Both the position numbers and the translations under genes were made by a program. From positions 2,579,001 through 2,643,000 of the forward strand of contig NC_133400.1 in assembly GCF_047511655.1 (NCBI RefSeq): 64,000 bases of DNA. The letters are read 5' to 3'. Source of the DNA: Castor canadensis. Taxonomy: Eukaryota; Chordata; Mammalia; Rodentia; Castoridae. Of the stretch, positions 1 through 11,700 are shown in pieces (within the stretch, counting starts at the first letter, position 1; the number at the start of each line of letters is the position of its first letter). The notes beneath the pieces were generated by a model. That model saw only the letters and a program-made list of their open reading frames with translations. It had not been told where the DNA came from and ran no database searches.

Positions 1-184
1 CCAGGGCCCCAGAGAAAGACCCAGAGTGTGAGGCCCACAGCTGGCTCTGGACTCCCTGTTCAGCCCCCTCCTGCCTCAGGTCACAGGCAACCAGACAGGG
101 AACCCCTTTCTGGGAACTGCTTCCTGTGGGACCACCCCCCCACGTCAACAAACCAAACCTACTTGTACATCAATTGCAGAGGCC
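1..184. other. unique intergenic sequence
   Basis: No gene or recognisable repeat. The short open frame here has no similarity I recognise. Confidence 0.5.
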
Positions 185-350
185 TCACCTCATGGTTCAA
201 ATCCCAACTCTGCTGCTTCCTTGCTGAGTGACATTTGGCCAGTCGCTTATCCTCTCTGGGTTCCACTTTCCTTAGCAGTAAGATGGGAACCCATCTCTCC
301 CTAGCCCCAATGACACTGCTGTAGGATCACATGGGCCATCCACAGAAAGC
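185..350 (+). repeat. MIR-like ancient SINE fragment
   Basis: The sequence runs through the typical MIR order: a 'caaatcccaactctgc' stretch, then 'ttgctgagtgacatttgg', then 'tctctgggttccactttcc' and a 'gtaagatggg' stretch. MIRs are old tRNA-derived SINEs shared by all mammals. Boundaries are approximate. Confidence 0.7.
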
Positions 351-494
351 TCCCCTCAGAGTGCCTGGTGCTTAAGGGACGTTCCACAACCGAACAGTAG
401 CTAGGGAGGGGTTGCTTTTCTTTGCTGCGTTTTGCTGGGAAAAAGGATAACACTGCACCGAGTGGACTTGTCGCTTCACAGAGGAATTTCTGAG

Positions 495-715
495 CCACGC
501 CAGTGGGGTTCACATCTTGATTTTGCAACTGACTGTGTTTACCTTCTGCAGGTGATTTAACCTGTGTGCCTCAGTTTCTTTACCCGTCAAATAAGGTTGA
601 GAGCAGGACCTAGCTGCCAAAAAATTAATTGAAAAAAATTAAATGAGTAATTGTGACACACTCAACACATACCTGGACCAAGGTTTGTGCTCAGTAAATA
701 CCATCAGGATGGTGG
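495..715 (+). repeat. MIR-like ancient SINE fragment
   Basis: It contains 'gtgcctcagtttctttaccc' followed by the 'gctcagtaaatacca' type 3' end found in MIR elements. The part between them is AT-rich and diverged. Confidence 0.65.
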
Positions 716-1639
716 CCTCTGGCTCTCGGATTACCTCTGAGGCTCAGGCTGCCTGTAAAAGGTGCTCGCTGGGAAGCTCCAGAGGCTCAGGGCCAGATGC
801 CAGCACCCGGCCTGAGCTGGCCACCGCAGTGTTCAGGAGCCGTGCTGACTGATGACAGAACATTCTCCCCAGTGCTTCATCCTCGTTCCCCTGGGCCTTG
901 GCCGGCTTGTCAGAGAACGGACTTGACATCCATCACTTCTGTCATCAAGGACCACGGCCCTGGAGTGCTGAGCACCCGAGCACCAGCACAGTCTTCATCC
1001 ATCTGATGCCTGGGACACGCGCACCAGAGCCTCTGAGCTCCAGCATGTCGAGTCCCCCACGTGGCTGGGAACTGCGTGCTCAAGATGGGCCTGATGCTTC
1101 CTCCTGTGACCTTTTATCTGGACTAAGTCTGAGAATCCAGAGGATAGTGTGTGACTCTCTGGGACCTTAGCTGAGAGAGTCCACTGACCTCTGCTTCCTC
1201 CAGAAAGACAAGAAGAGCCATCTTCAGTGCAACACAAAGTTTAAATGGTGGCACTGGGACCCTGGAATGCTACCTGTCATTGTACTGCCAGGTTCCATTC
1301 TGAGGGGGCTTGAGAGGGGTCCAGAGAACCACTGTACAAACAGGCAGAACTTTCACTAGGTAGGCTGCCCAGGTGTCCCCCACCCACCTGGAGGTCACAG
1401 ACCGCCATGCCCACACATGCCTGTGGCTTCCTGCATCTCTCCTCCATTCTGTTAGTTGTCACAGTGGTCCTCACCTTGCGATATCATTGTTACCTGGCAC
1501 AGTGGCCATCACGTGGACTGAGTAACAGTGAGTTGAGAGGAGTCCCCAACATGCTTCCCTGGCCCTCTGCCCAGCTTGCTGCTTTCCTCGCCTGTGCTTG
1601 CTGGTGGCACGGGGTGGCAGTGTCACTGGGAGGTCGGCT
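716..1639. other. intergenic, no gene seen
   Basis: Several short open frames exist in both strands, but they overlap one another, have no recognised domain, and lack splice or promoter context. No lineage SINE is seen. Confidence 0.5.
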
Positions 1640-1805
1640 GGAGGGTCATTAAACATTTGAGAGCCAGGAGGGGCGATGGCAGCAGGTGACCTGCACAGAT
1701 GTGCAACCAGATTCAGCAGGATGAATTCACCAGCCCCAGGCCACACAGTAGCAGAGCTGAGGTTCCAACCTAGTCTGTCCTACTCCAGGACTCTACGCCC
1801 ATTGT
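1640..1805 (-). repeat. MIR-like fragment, reverse orientation
   Basis: The string 'ccaggccacacagtagcagagctgaggttccaacctag' is split here into recognisable MIR core pieces (cacacagtagcagagctgag, gaggttccaac) read on the complementary strand. Confidence 0.65.
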
Positions 1806-4800
1806 ATCATCTTTCTTTCTAAATAGATTCTCACAGCCAAGAGGTTCTCATGGAGCCTTGGAAGCTAGGCACTGCCATCCCACAAGGAGGTCCTGACTGT
1901 CATGGCTGCGAGATGGGAGAAAAGCCATACATCTCCATTGGACTCAACTCCTCAGCTCCTTGGTTTTTGAGGAGAACACTTAGGCAAACTTCAAAACCCT
2001 ATTCAAACAGTTCCTCTTCTTGTAGCTTCTACGTCTTATCAGATGCTCTCTGATTTCCATACTGGCTACATGTTTTTTAAATCTTTTCCAGAAGCTTTCA
2101 TTCAGGGTCAACTCTTCTGTCCATCAATGAGTGGCCATGCACTGAGCACGTTAGTACTGTGGACTAATTGGGTACATTAAGGATAGAACACGAGGGCTTC
2201 ACCTGGGGAGGGATCAGATGTGCGCTCCCAACAGGACATAGAGACATCCAGCAAACTTCTCCTTTTCTACCCCAATAACTTCTGGCCCATCTTCAGCCCC
2301 GCATCTCTGAGGTCTCCTTCTCCCATGCCTCTTGCCTCTGTCTTCCTGTCTCCCTCTTCTCTTCTTTCCCTCCCTATAGACCTCGTGGTGCTTGGTAGGA
2401 AATGTGCCTCACCACAGCTTTCAGACAGGCCCTGTGCAGGTTCATGTTCCCAGGACTCTGGTGGGCTGGTGGGATGGAGGTCCAGTTCCACTCCAGGGAA
2501 ATGTGGAGCTGAATGGGAGCTGCCACGGGGAGCTGTGGCAAAGCCTAGACATGGCATGAGTCTCCTGGTTTCTGTGCCTTTGCTTCTGCAGTGAGTCTTT
2601 GCAGTGAGCTAGCTGTCACTCACAACTGTCCCCATCAGTGCAGAGCTGTGGCCGCACTGCTCAGACCACCCTGAGTTGATGCTGTCTGAATGGCCTGTTG
2701 CCTAGGGGCATCAGCTAGGGGAGCTGCAGGCTGGGGTGGGCCAGCACCTAAGTCTCTGCTACTTCCCAGCAAGCCTGAGGACACCCAGGATGCTGAGTGG
2801 ATGACACTCCCCAGCAGAGGCCACACTGAGAGAAGGATGGGAACCTTCTGCCTGGAGCTACAGGCCATAGGAAAGAATGCCACTCTTTTCCAGGTGATGC
2901 CACCCTGCAGCAGGGCCCAGAGAACCGGCCCGCGCTGGGGCTTCTACTCCGGGTCCTGTAGCATGAGTGCTGTGGAAAAGCCCCGTTCCTCTTCAAACTG
3001 TCCCTGGGGCATCGCCTTTCACCCCACCCACCCAGAGCCCCACCCTCAGTCCCCAGGAAGCAGCCCAGTGTGGGTGTGTCTTAGGAGGGAGTTGGCTACA
3101 TAGGCCGCAGAAGGGCAAAGCGGCCACCAAGACCTCAGTGAGAACAGCCCACTGTGACTACCACAGAGGCAGGTGACTCCTGGGCCCGGACCAGGACCAT
3201 CAGTGGGGGCTGTGACCAGGGTGGGCTGCCTAGCAGAGGCAGGGCCACGGGGTTATTGCAAGTTAGCTGGAGGCACAGGGCAAGACATGGCCTGGAAGAA
3301 GATTCTTGGCCAAGGATCTCCACAGACCACCGGCCGCAACTGAAGGATAAAAAATGCCCCTTCTTCCAGGGGAGCCAGCCACATCCCCTCCAAATGCAGT
3401 TGGTCCTTCCTCTCCCTTTCCTGAGTGACTGCGCTGGGGAGTCTGAGGCTTGTCCTGGCCAAGTTGGCACCAGCCTCTCAATGTGATCAAATTCATTATT
3501 TTATTGCCCTAAGATTAGCCCTGTGTCCCACAAAGTCACTCCTTTCTCTTAGAAAGTTCAGTCCCTTACCAAAAAGCTGAATTCGGGTATCGTGAGCCAT
3601 ACAGAAATCTGGAGAGTAATCCCGTGACCTCCAGATCACGGTGCAGGGGCTGAGTATACACCAAAACTGGACCACCAAGCTTTCCGGAATGACGGGTGGG
3701 GGTCAGTCCCGGGCCATAGCCTCACATCCCTCACACGGGACTTGGTTTCCCGTCCTGCCTCTGCTGCCTCCTCTCCCCGCGTTCAGCTTGGGTTAGACGT
3801 GGACTTCCCTGGATGGGGTTCAAACATCTATCCGTTTTTATCGGCGTTTTAAAAACGAAAGTTAGTAGCTTCATGGGATGGCTGGGAAGAGGTTGAGTGG
3901 CTCCAGGGGAGGAAGTAATACCGGGTAGAACGGGAGTGTCCAGTTTCAGAGGCTGCTCACAGAAAGCTGGGACGGCTTGCGTAGAAAGCGTGTATCTGCA
4001 GAGTGCCGGATTTATTATGGTCAGCACAAGAAGTGAAATGGCAAGGAGAAAAAGGCACTTGGGCAACCGAGGACCTGGGTTGTGGGAGGAAATGCTGTTC
4101 TTCAGGCTGCGCTGACCCAAGAGGCTTAGCTGCTAGCGTGGTCTGCTGCGGTGCCTGGGCTTTTGAACCTGCTTCCTCCTTTGTAATCTCGGGTCCTTTG
4201 GGGTCTTTTGGCTGAGAGCAGGCGTGCTGCCTTCTCTGGGGAAACCCGCCGCCGGTGTGACAGAAGGATGGAAGTGGGAGGTAGGAGAGCTCAGAGTCTC
4301 TGGTTACCAGGATTTAGCAGGCCTTTAATCTCCGTGGAATTCCCGGGTCCCCTGGGATTGGGTGGGAGGCCTTTGAGGCAGTGAAAAGTTCACGGTGGTT
4401 TTGACGTGGGCCTGCTATTTCTTGCCTCTCCGTCGGGGACCCTGTGAGCGAGCCATTCTTGAAAGCAGACAGAAACGCCTGGCTGCTTCTTTCTGACAGT
4501 GACATTCAGCAGCGATTTCGCCTTCCCATTTGATGTGTTTTAAAACGTAGTAGTTACTGCAAACTGTTTCCCTAATTGATCTGGAATGCAGGCTAATTCT
4601 TGTGCCCTGAATCGGCTCATGTGTCCCAAATTTGGAAATTGCTGCATACGTTGAAGACTAGCCTTGGTAGGACTGCAATTTAGAGCAGAGCTTAACAAAC
4701 ACTCCCCCCGTCCCGGAAATGAAAGGGGAGGGGAGGGGAGGACTGCGAACTCTGACCTGATCATAATTGTGTTTTAAAACTCCTGCATTGAGGTAGTAAT

Positions 4801-5367
4801 CATGACACAGAGCAGAAATAGAAGTGAGCAGTTATGGACGTCAAAGCTGATTGGCCCTGGGCTAACTAAGCATCTTACATACAGAATGCACTGGATTTTC
4901 CAGAATCTGTCTGAGGTAGGCATCAGTGCTTACAAGTCAGCTCACAGATGTGCACAGAAGTGATGTGCTGAGTTCAGGTTTGCACAGACCCTAAGGGTGG
5001 ACTTAGGGAAAGTCCTCTTTGGCAGAGATTCACTAGGAGTCATTCATGGATACAGAATTTATGGACATTCAGAGACACTCTTTAATGGGACTGATGACAC
5101 CACTTTGATCCCAGGGACACCATACCAAAAGCTCTGTCTGAGTAGAAAATAAGAACCCAGTACCCCGTTTCTTCTTCGCACTCACCCAGCCCAGAGCCCT
5201 ATCCCTGCCTTACTTTGGACATTGAATGCCCTACTTCTGTTTGTATTTGATTGGCTAGAAGTAGTCACATGACCACATCGCTGCACAGAAGGCTGGGAAA
5301 TGTTGTCTTTGGTCCTGGGCAGCCATGTGCCCAGCTAAGTCAACAGAATTCTGTTATTAAAGAAGAG
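1806..5367. other. intergenic, mostly unique; no gene seen
   Basis: No coding region or lineage SINE is recognised. The part from about 3520 to 4500 keeps more CpG than its surroundings and is listed separately. Short open frames, including ones over 100 codons at 2690-3103 and 3731-4120, have no recognised domain and lie in overlapping frames, so I treat them as chance. Confidence 0.5.
3520..4500. promoter_or_regulatory. CpG-retaining unique block, possible regulatory element
   Basis: The block contains many CpG dinucleotides, for example 'tatcggcgttttaaaaacg' near 3839 and 'cccgccgccggtg' near 4245, in a region otherwise poor in CpG. It is free of recognised repeats. CpG retention suggests germline hypomethylation or constraint; no specific factor site stands out. 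Confidence 0.3.
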
Positions 5368-5580
5368 ACAGCGCTGGTGGCTCTGTAATCCTAGCTAGTC
5401 AGGAGGCAGAGATCAGGAGGATCAAGGTTCAAAGCCAGCCTAGGCTTTATCTAGACTCTATCTTGAAAAAATCCATCACAAAAAAGGACTGGTAGAGTGG
5501 CTCAAGTGGTAGAGAGCCTGCTTAGTAAGAATGAGGCCCTGAGTTCAAATCCCAATCTTACAAAAAAAAAAAAAAAAGAA
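5368..5580 (+). mobile_element. composite rodent SINE (B1-like left part, ID-like right part)
   Basis: The left part carries 'ctgtaatcctagctagtcag' and 'ggttcaaagccagcctagg'. The right part carries 'tggctcaagtggtagag' and 'gaggccctgagttcaaatcc', the tRNA-like box B region, ending in a run of about 16 A. This is the canonical arrangement of the lineage-specific SINE that recurs through the window. Confidence 0.9.
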
Positions 5581-6600
5581 GGGAAGGTGAATACTGAGTG
5601 ACAACTTGCTGTGTCTGCCATGCTGCCCTCAACTCATGTACCAGCATCTGCCTCAGGGCCTACAACCCAAGTCTTGAATGAGTAGATGCCCTGGCAAAGA
5701 CCATCACTCCCAGAAAGGAACCACAATCACTATTTCACACTTCTGGACACCCCAACATATAAAAGTCCTCTTATCAGTGTAGGTCAGGCAAATGTTGGGA
5801 CCTCACTTATGAGGCAAGGTTGTGAGATCACGGACCCCTTCTTCCTTACCTGCAGGACCCCAGTTTTGTCAAGGGTTATAGTAGAGTGTCACTTTCCCCC
5901 AAATAGCACCTGTAAACCCCTTCACTCCAGGAAATGGCACCCAATCCCTCCCTTGACTTGGGGCTGGACTTAGCGACCTGCTTCCAAAGAAGAGAGACTG
6001 GGAAGAAGGCTCAGGGACCTTGCAGTAGAGAAGTCTGGCATCCACCATGCTGCCATGTCACTGAGGGCACCGTCCCCAGTGGTAGACAGTAACTGGAGAA
6101 CAAAAAACCACACTGGACACTGGACCCTGGGACCACACAGCACCTAGTGCCCATCACCCTCTGCTTCCTCCCTTTCCCGCCCTCCTCCCTGTCTCTTCAT
6201 GTCCAGGAATAGCACATGCATTTGTCACCATCCACCTGCTGAAGAACCATGTCACATTGTGAGCAGATGGAGGGAAGAAGACAGAGGTAAAAGCTGACGG
6301 CTCTCCAGAACGCACAAAGGACAATGTGACCACTTTGAACTACTTGGTGGAAAGGTCAGAGGTAGCAGGACCCTGCGGCAGGCAGGGCTTCCCCTATAGC
6401 CGTTTAAAAACCCAAAGCAGAACTTAAACCAACCACCCAACAAAGTGTAGACGTCGAGGCCATGGAGGCTGCTCTTACTGGCTGCAAAGGCCTGTCCTGT
6501 GGGAGCACAGTCCATCAGGGATCGCTGTCAACTTGTCAGCCCCTAAGCATTGTTGAAGAGGCATTTTTCAACTCTGTAAGAGCGAATCTTACCATGGGTT
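5581..6600. other. intergenic with a probable old MaLR-type LTR fragment
   Basis: Between roughly 5870 and 6130 the phrases 'cttggggctggacttagcga' and 'cttccaaagaagagagactgg' resemble the MLT1 group of mammalian MaLR LTRs. The match is from memory and the boundaries are uncertain. No gene is seen in the rest. Confidence 0.35.
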
Positions 6601-6725
6601 TCTTTTTTGGTTGTTTTTTTGGTGGTACTGGGGGTTGAACTCATGGCCTCAAGCTTGTTAGGCAGATGCTCTACCACTTGAGCCACGCCTCCAGTCCTTC
6701 TTGCTTTAGGTTATTTTTCAGGGCC
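6601..6725 (-). mobile_element. composite SINE fragment, reverse
   Basis: It reads as T-rich tail, then 'ggtggtactgggggttgaac', 'ctctaccacttgagccac' and 'ggttatttttcaggg', the reverse complement of the ID-like right part of the lineage SINE. The B1-like part is missing, so the copy is 5' truncated. Confidence 0.85.
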
Positions 6726-7339
6726 TCGAAGCCCTGTGCATCACCCCACAGGGGCAGTGTGGTCAATTTAGCTCTGATGTGGGCATCAGCTCCACCCCAT
6801 TTCTCCCCTGCATCTTCCCCTGTGTCTAGGCAGGCAGAGGACAGTGGTGTTTCCCCTGACTTACCTACTCACTGGGGTCCACATTGAGCCCACTGAGCTG
6901 GGCACAGGTCTCTGGGGACCCATGACCTCCTGAGGCCACCTCTGCTCAAGACCCGCACAGACATAGTGTCATCTGTAGGTCACAAGGATGCTTTGATGGC
7001 TGAGCAGGTGGTGGTGCTGTGAGGACATGAGAGGGTGGGAGTCAACTGGACCCGAAGAAGCCAGTCTCACCTGGAAAGAGCAAAAGCTTACCTGGTCTCC
7101 AACTTCCGCCACAGCCCCGACCACCTCTGCTCTGCACACTGGAGCAGGAGCAATTCTCTCAGAACCTAAGTCAGATGTCCTTCCTGTGCTCAGCACCTCC
7201 CCAGTGGCATCTCACCATGCTTTGAATAAGTATGGAGTCTCCCTCCCTTCCCTACCTCCTCCCTCCACACCCCTCGTCCTGCTGTGGCCACACGGACAGC
7301 TCCGAGTTCCAGAGACATCTGCCCATGAACCGAGTGCTG
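6726..7339. other. intergenic, no gene seen
   Basis: Unique sequence. A 174-codon open frame starting near 7027 on the plus strand and a 179-codon frame on the minus strand overlap each other. Both enter the L2 fossil downstream, so neither is credible as a gene. Confidence 0.5.
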
Positions 7340-7563
7340 GCCGACCCATTCCCTCTGCCTCAGAGCTCTTCCCCACACACCTCCTTCTACACCATCTGTC
7401 CCCACCCCTGCAGCATCACTGCCCCCCTGACCCCAATTCATTGGCCTCATGGGCTTTTTGCCACTTGATGCAGTGTGCCTTTTCCTACTTGCTCCTCCTG
7501 TGCTGTTGGCTGCCAGCTCCGGGCGCCTGGCATGCTGTGGGTGCTCAATGAATACTGAGGGAT
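7340..7563 (+). repeat. L2 LINE fragment, 3' end
   Basis: Pyrimidine-rich sequence is followed by 'gcctggcatgctgtgggtgctcaatgaatactga' type wording, here at 7526-7560, which is the diagnostic 3' end of L2 (gcctggcacatagtaggtgc and so on). It is an ancient, inactive LINE. Confidence 0.7.
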
Positions 7564-7776
7564 AAACCCGATCCTGCAGGAAGCATCTGAGGCGGAGCCT
7601 TGGAACCACTTCCCTGGTGGGCACGAATGCCCACAGAGCAATTTCCCCGCAGAGAACCGGTCCCCACCCCGCGCCCTGCCCCGGCACAGGGGCTGAGATG
7701 TGCCCATAGCTTGTAATACTAACGGGCACTTAAAAACTTGCCAACAGGTGGATCTTACACTAAGCATTCTTATCAC

Positions 7777-7829
7777 AGAAGAAGGAGGAGGAAGAGGAGC
7801 AGGAGGAGGAGGAGGAAGGAGGAGGAAAG
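7777..7829 (+). repeat. (GGA)n simple repeat
   Basis: A purine-only run made of GGA and GAA triplets. Confidence 0.9.
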
Positions 7830-8039
7830 TTTCAGAGAAGTGGGCCTGTGATAGGCTCACGTGTATAGGCTTATCTCAAACCCACCAAGTTGTATACATT
7901 AAACGTGCACAACTTCTCATCTGCCACTTACAGCTCAATAAAGCAGTTTTCAAGAGTGGGGTCTGCCCGGCCTCACACCCTACTCTGGCTAAGGCTCCCA
8001 CCTCCAGCTCCCAGGTGTGCGCCAGCTCGGGTGGTGACG

Positions 8040-8340
8040 AGCTCTGATTAGCCTGGTCATTTGTCTTCTTGCAGTGGCACTGCAAGCTGATACAGCACAG
8101 GGCCTCCAGAGAGCTTGAGTTTCCAATGCATAAATTAAGCATTCCTGGGCAATTTGCAGATGTGGTGGGCGGGAGCTGTGAGTCCTCTGTGTGCTGGTTT
8201 TAAAAACGCTGTGAAATTCTTCCCGCTACCATTCCAAATGCTAAGAAGCACTGGTTTCCCGTGTTGGCTGAACGCCTCAGTTGCCATCACCAACCTGATG
8301 TGGGTGTTTGGTGATTCTGTGATTCTATGATGGCATCGGA
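8040..8340. promoter_or_regulatory. unique AT-containing block, possible conserved non-coding element
   Basis: It contains 'tgcataaattaagcattcc' near 8128 and 'ggttttaaaaacgctgtg' near 8195, and has no repeat signature. The composition resembles conserved enhancers, but this is a judgement from texture alone. Confidence 0.25.
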
Positions 8341-8539
8341 CTGGGTTTGGGGAGAGTATTGTGGCCTACAAGGCAGATCTTGCTTTTCTTAAAATGTGAC
8401 ACTGTTCACGTGTTGGGCAGCAGTGAGCACAACTGCAGGGTCACTTGTCCTGTCCCCAGGATGTCTCTATGAACAGAGCTTCTGCCTCTCCATTGAGCTG
8501 AACACCCCTGGAAGAGCTCAGAAGCGACACATGAAAAAT

Positions 8540-8754
8540 CTTGACAAGCACCACCCTTCAAGGCCACAATTCTGCTTCTGGCACTTGTCCTGAAGACATA
8601 GCTAATGATGTGATCCTGAAAGAGTTAGCTGCGAGAATGTTTATCACAAGACTGCTTGCAGACAGAGAAACTGGAAACAAGCCCAATGCTCAACCACGGG
8701 GATCGGTCAAATGCGGCATGACCACAGTCAGGCATCAACCACCACAAGGTTACC
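8540..8754 (+). repeat. old L1 fragment (L1M-like 3' ORF2 region)
   Basis: The phrases 'acaattctgcttctggcac', 'agaaactggaaacaagccca' and 'atgctcaaccacggggatcgg' follow the order of the 3' part of mammalian L1 ORF2 (ccacttctggg, aactggaaacaacccaaatg, caataggg). It is heavily diverged and non-coding. Confidence 0.55.
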
Positions 8755-9205
8755 AAGTGCTGCAGCCCCAGGGCCAAGTCCGGCCAAACCTGCCTTTGAA
8801 AATAAAGTTTTATTGAAATGTGTGAGTGACGCACAGGAAATCAATGTGAGTCAATGCCCTGTATAGCTATCCTTATCTCAACCAGCAAAACCCCTTGTTC
8901 CTTCCTATTATTGCTTATACTCTCTCTACAACAAAATTAGAGATAAGGGCAAAATAGTTTCTGCTGGGTATTGAGGGGGGGAGCGGGAGGGGGTGGAGTG
9001 GGTGGTAAGGGAGGGGGTGGGGTCAGGGGGGAGAAATAAACCAAGCCTTGTATGCACATATGAATAATAAAAGAAAAAAAAAAAAAAAAGAAATGTGTGA
9101 GTGTGCACATTGTCTGCAGCCAATTGCAACGGGCACCGTGTGGCTCCCAAAGTCAACCCTATTTACCATTTGACCCTTTACAGAAGGTGTTGACTGACTC
9201 CTGCT
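8755..9205 (+). repeat. ancient hAT-type DNA transposon fragment, interrupted
   Basis: The left piece contains 'aataaagttttattgaaatg'. The right piece, after an inserted element, contains 'ccctatttaccatttgaccc' and 'tttacagaaggtgttgac'. Together they match a common mammalian non-autonomous DNA transposon with 'aaataaagttttattggaac' and 'tatctggccctttacagaaa' blocks. I do not commit to a subfamily name. The element is split by the L1 end at 8829-9089. Confidence 0.6.
8829..9089 (+). mobile_element. 5'-truncated L1 3' end with target-site duplication
   Basis: The insert has a G-rich 3'UTR tract (8965-9033), then 'gtatgcacatatgaataataa' type sequence and an A-rich tail. It is bounded by a perfect 14-base direct repeat, gaaatgtgtgagtg, at 8815-8828 and 9090-9103. 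Truncation, poly(A) and the duplication are the hallmarks of L1 target-primed insertion. It interrupts an older DNA transposon. Confidence 0.85.
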
Positions 9206-9844
9206 GTATGATGACAAAGAAAAATTCACGGCGTACCACTGGGTGAAGAAACATAGTATAAAAGCTGTGATCATCATTGTTTCATCTCTGAATTAAAACA
9301 ATCAGACGAGGTGTACACATGAGGATTTTCCTTGGGTCCTGGAATTTGAAATGCCCTGGGAGAAAGTGTGTCTCTAGCTTCTATTTTTCTGTCACAGCAC
9401 CTACAGAGAAACAAGTGATGACCAGAAAAACAAAATGCAATGCTCATGATCCCACTGAGCTATGCGTCTACCAGGCGGCCTAGATCCCAATTTGCTCGAG
9501 CTCTGTCTGAAGCGGGCTCTTGGGCCTTCTGCCCGACTCCTTGAGAAAGCAAAAGAGCCACACCGTGCCGTGGCCTGAGGCTCTCCAAGGAGCAGAGGCC
9601 GTGTGTAAAATGATGCTCACCTCACTGCTGTGGGGAGTTCTGCTGTGCATACTGTCGCTACTGTAAGTAAATGGAAGTAAAGTTTTAAATTCTGCTCCTT
9701 AGTGACTCTGGCCCCTTCCCAGCAGTTTGAAAGCTGTCTGTTGTTGGTAACGACCCTCCTGGGCAGCACGGGTTTGGAACCTTCCGTCATCACAGGACTG
9801 ACTCAGAGCTTCCCTGTTTACACTCCTGCTTTTTTATTATTGAA
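9206..9844. other. intergenic, no gene seen
   Basis: Unique sequence with no recognised repeat or coding region. Confidence 0.5.
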
Positions 9845-10046
9845 TTTTTTAGTGTGTGTGTGCAGCACTGGGGATCATACACACGGCCTTACACATGTTT
9901 GCCGTCTCTCCCACTGAGCTACATCCCCAGCGCTTAGTTATTTGAGACAGGGTCGCACTATGTAGCCCAGGCTGGCCTCGAACCTGTGATCCTCCTGCCT
10001 TCACCTCCTGAGATTACAGGTGTCGCTACCACACCTGGTGCTACAG
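9845..10046 (-). mobile_element. B1/ID-type composite SINE, reverse
   Basis: Reading the complement gives 'tgtaatctcaggaggtgaag', 'gttcgaggccagcctgggct', 'acatagtgcgaccctgtctc' and then an ID-like 'gtagctcagtgggagagac' box. This is a B1-ID fusion rather than the 'ggctcaagtggtagag' composite seen elsewhere. Confidence 0.85.
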
Positions 10047-10059
10047 ATCCACATTTTGA

Positions 10060-10200
10060 TTTTGACGTCCTCAGTAATCTTCTCAGATTAAGGAAGTATC
10101 ATTCCCGTTTTGTAGTCAAGGAAACTGAGACTCTGAATGCTTGACTGAATCGGCCAGCACCACTCTAAGAAGCCACTCGAGAATCTGGTCGTGTGAATTC
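10060..10200 (-). repeat. MIR-like fragment, reverse
   Basis: The string 'cattcccgttttgtagtcaaggaaactgagactc', recognisable in pieces such as 'caaggaaactgagactc', is the complement-strand MIR core. It lies directly beside the younger SINE. Confidence 0.65.
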
Positions 10201-10829
10201 AACTTCCACAGCCTCAGTGACAGCTGGGAAACTTGGCAATGAGACAGAGGAACCAAATAAAAGGGTGGGAGAGTGTGCAAAACCCACACCGCCCAGCAGG
10301 AGCCCTGCTCTGTCTCCACACCATGAATCCATTCCGATAGAAATAAATGACCAGACAAATAAATGGGGAGAAGAGAATTCCATGAAGATTCCCTGACCAT
10401 TCATGTGCGTGCTGTGCCCTCAGGGAGAGGAGAAGTCCCCATTCTGAAGAAGGGACTGAGCGTAGCAACTTCCTTCCAGAAGCAGGAAGATGGCAGCCTG
10501 ATAGGCACCGGACCTGGGGCAGGTCACGGGGATGGTGCAGACCCTGCTGGGATGGGATGGGGAGGACAGTCACCTGGCATCTTCCTCCTGACACCCACCA
10601 CCCCATGTAAGGAGAGGAAGCCAGCAGACGGACCCGGCCGATGTGCCTCTTCAGGGCACCTGCAAAAACTGTCAAGATCGTTGGGGATGGGGAGTCTGAA
10701 GAGCTGTCACAGCGAAGGAGACAGGCTGACTGTCAGGGGGTTGAGAAAAGGACATGAGGTGAAACAGGAGATCTGACAAAGTGTGGGCTTCGGTTAATGG
10801 CCACTCTAACATAAGATTAATAACAGGGG
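10201..10829. other. intergenic, no gene seen
   Basis: Overlapping chance frames occur on both strands (up to 153 codons) with no recognised domain. Confidence 0.5.
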
Positions 10830-10925
10830 ACGCTACACCAGTGTTGGGAACTTTGAGCTCTCCTCTTGAATCTTTTCGTAAATCTAAAACTGTCTAAAAT
10901 AAAAACTTATGCAAAATAAAATATA
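10830..10925 (+). repeat. old L1 3'-end fragment
   Basis: The phrase 'tcgtaaatctaaaactgtc' followed by 'taaaataaaaacttatgc' matches the 3' end of old mammalian L1 elements (tctgtaaatctaaaactg, ctaaaataaaa). Confidence 0.6.
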
Positions 10926-11559
10926 GACTTCTGTCCGACATCCGAGAGGGGAAGCCGCCCCTCATTTGTACTGAAACCATGGCCAAGGAGCGCGGCCTCC
11001 TTGAATCCTCCTTGCCTTCTCCAGCAACTGGGTCTGGGTGGCCACAGGCTCTGCCTCACTCCCTGCACCTCGGAGACAGAAAGCCAAGGCCAGTCTGTGT
11101 AAGAGTGAGCCGGTCACAGAGGACAAAGTGCACACCAGGACGTCCCCCTTGCCAGTGCAGTGACTGGGTCTGTGTGGCTGCAAGCTTATGCACTCAGTAG
11201 CTGGCGAGCCCCGTCTCATCCGTGCAGCCTCCCTGCCCAGTTCCTGGCTAAGCCTGCTCCATCAGGGGCCTGGCACTGTTTCTGGTGCTGCCGTTGGACC
11301 TTCCAATGTCTTGTCAGATGGACTCGGAGGTTGGCACTGAGAGGATGGAGCTGCCACCCACTTGCCCCCCTTGTAACAGGAGTGAAACTGTCACAGCCTG
11401 GACCCAGGTCTTTCTGCACACATCACACGGCTTACAGGGCAAAGGCATGGCCTCCTTTACCCTTTGCACTGTGTGTGATGGCTTTCTTTCGTCTTCATGG
11501 AAGATCCTCGAGGTCCAGACAGGGCACAGAGACCTTGCCTCCGAAGCTGTTGGCTCCTT
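10926..11559. other. intergenic, no gene seen
   Basis: Unique sequence. A 156-codon open frame starting near 11160 has no recognised domain and is countered by open frames on the other strand. Confidence 0.5.
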
Positions 11560-11700
11560 ATAGTGCAGGGGTCCTTGTATTCAGTCATCACAGGAGGTGT
11601 TTCTGTCCTGTCTTTCAGAGGAGCTTCTGAGAATTTGAGGAACTTGCCAAGATCATAAGGTTAGTAGGAGGCAAAGCTGGGGGTAAAACTAGGGCTAAGT
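11560..11700 (-). repeat. MIR-like fragment, reverse
   Basis: It contains 'gaggaacttgccaagatcat' and 'aggttagtaggaggcaaagc', the MIR core read on the complement. Confidence 0.6.

Noticed and set aside
7027-7729. Overlapping 174- and 179-codon frames on opposite strands
   Set aside because: They overlap each other and an L2 fossil, with no recognised domain.
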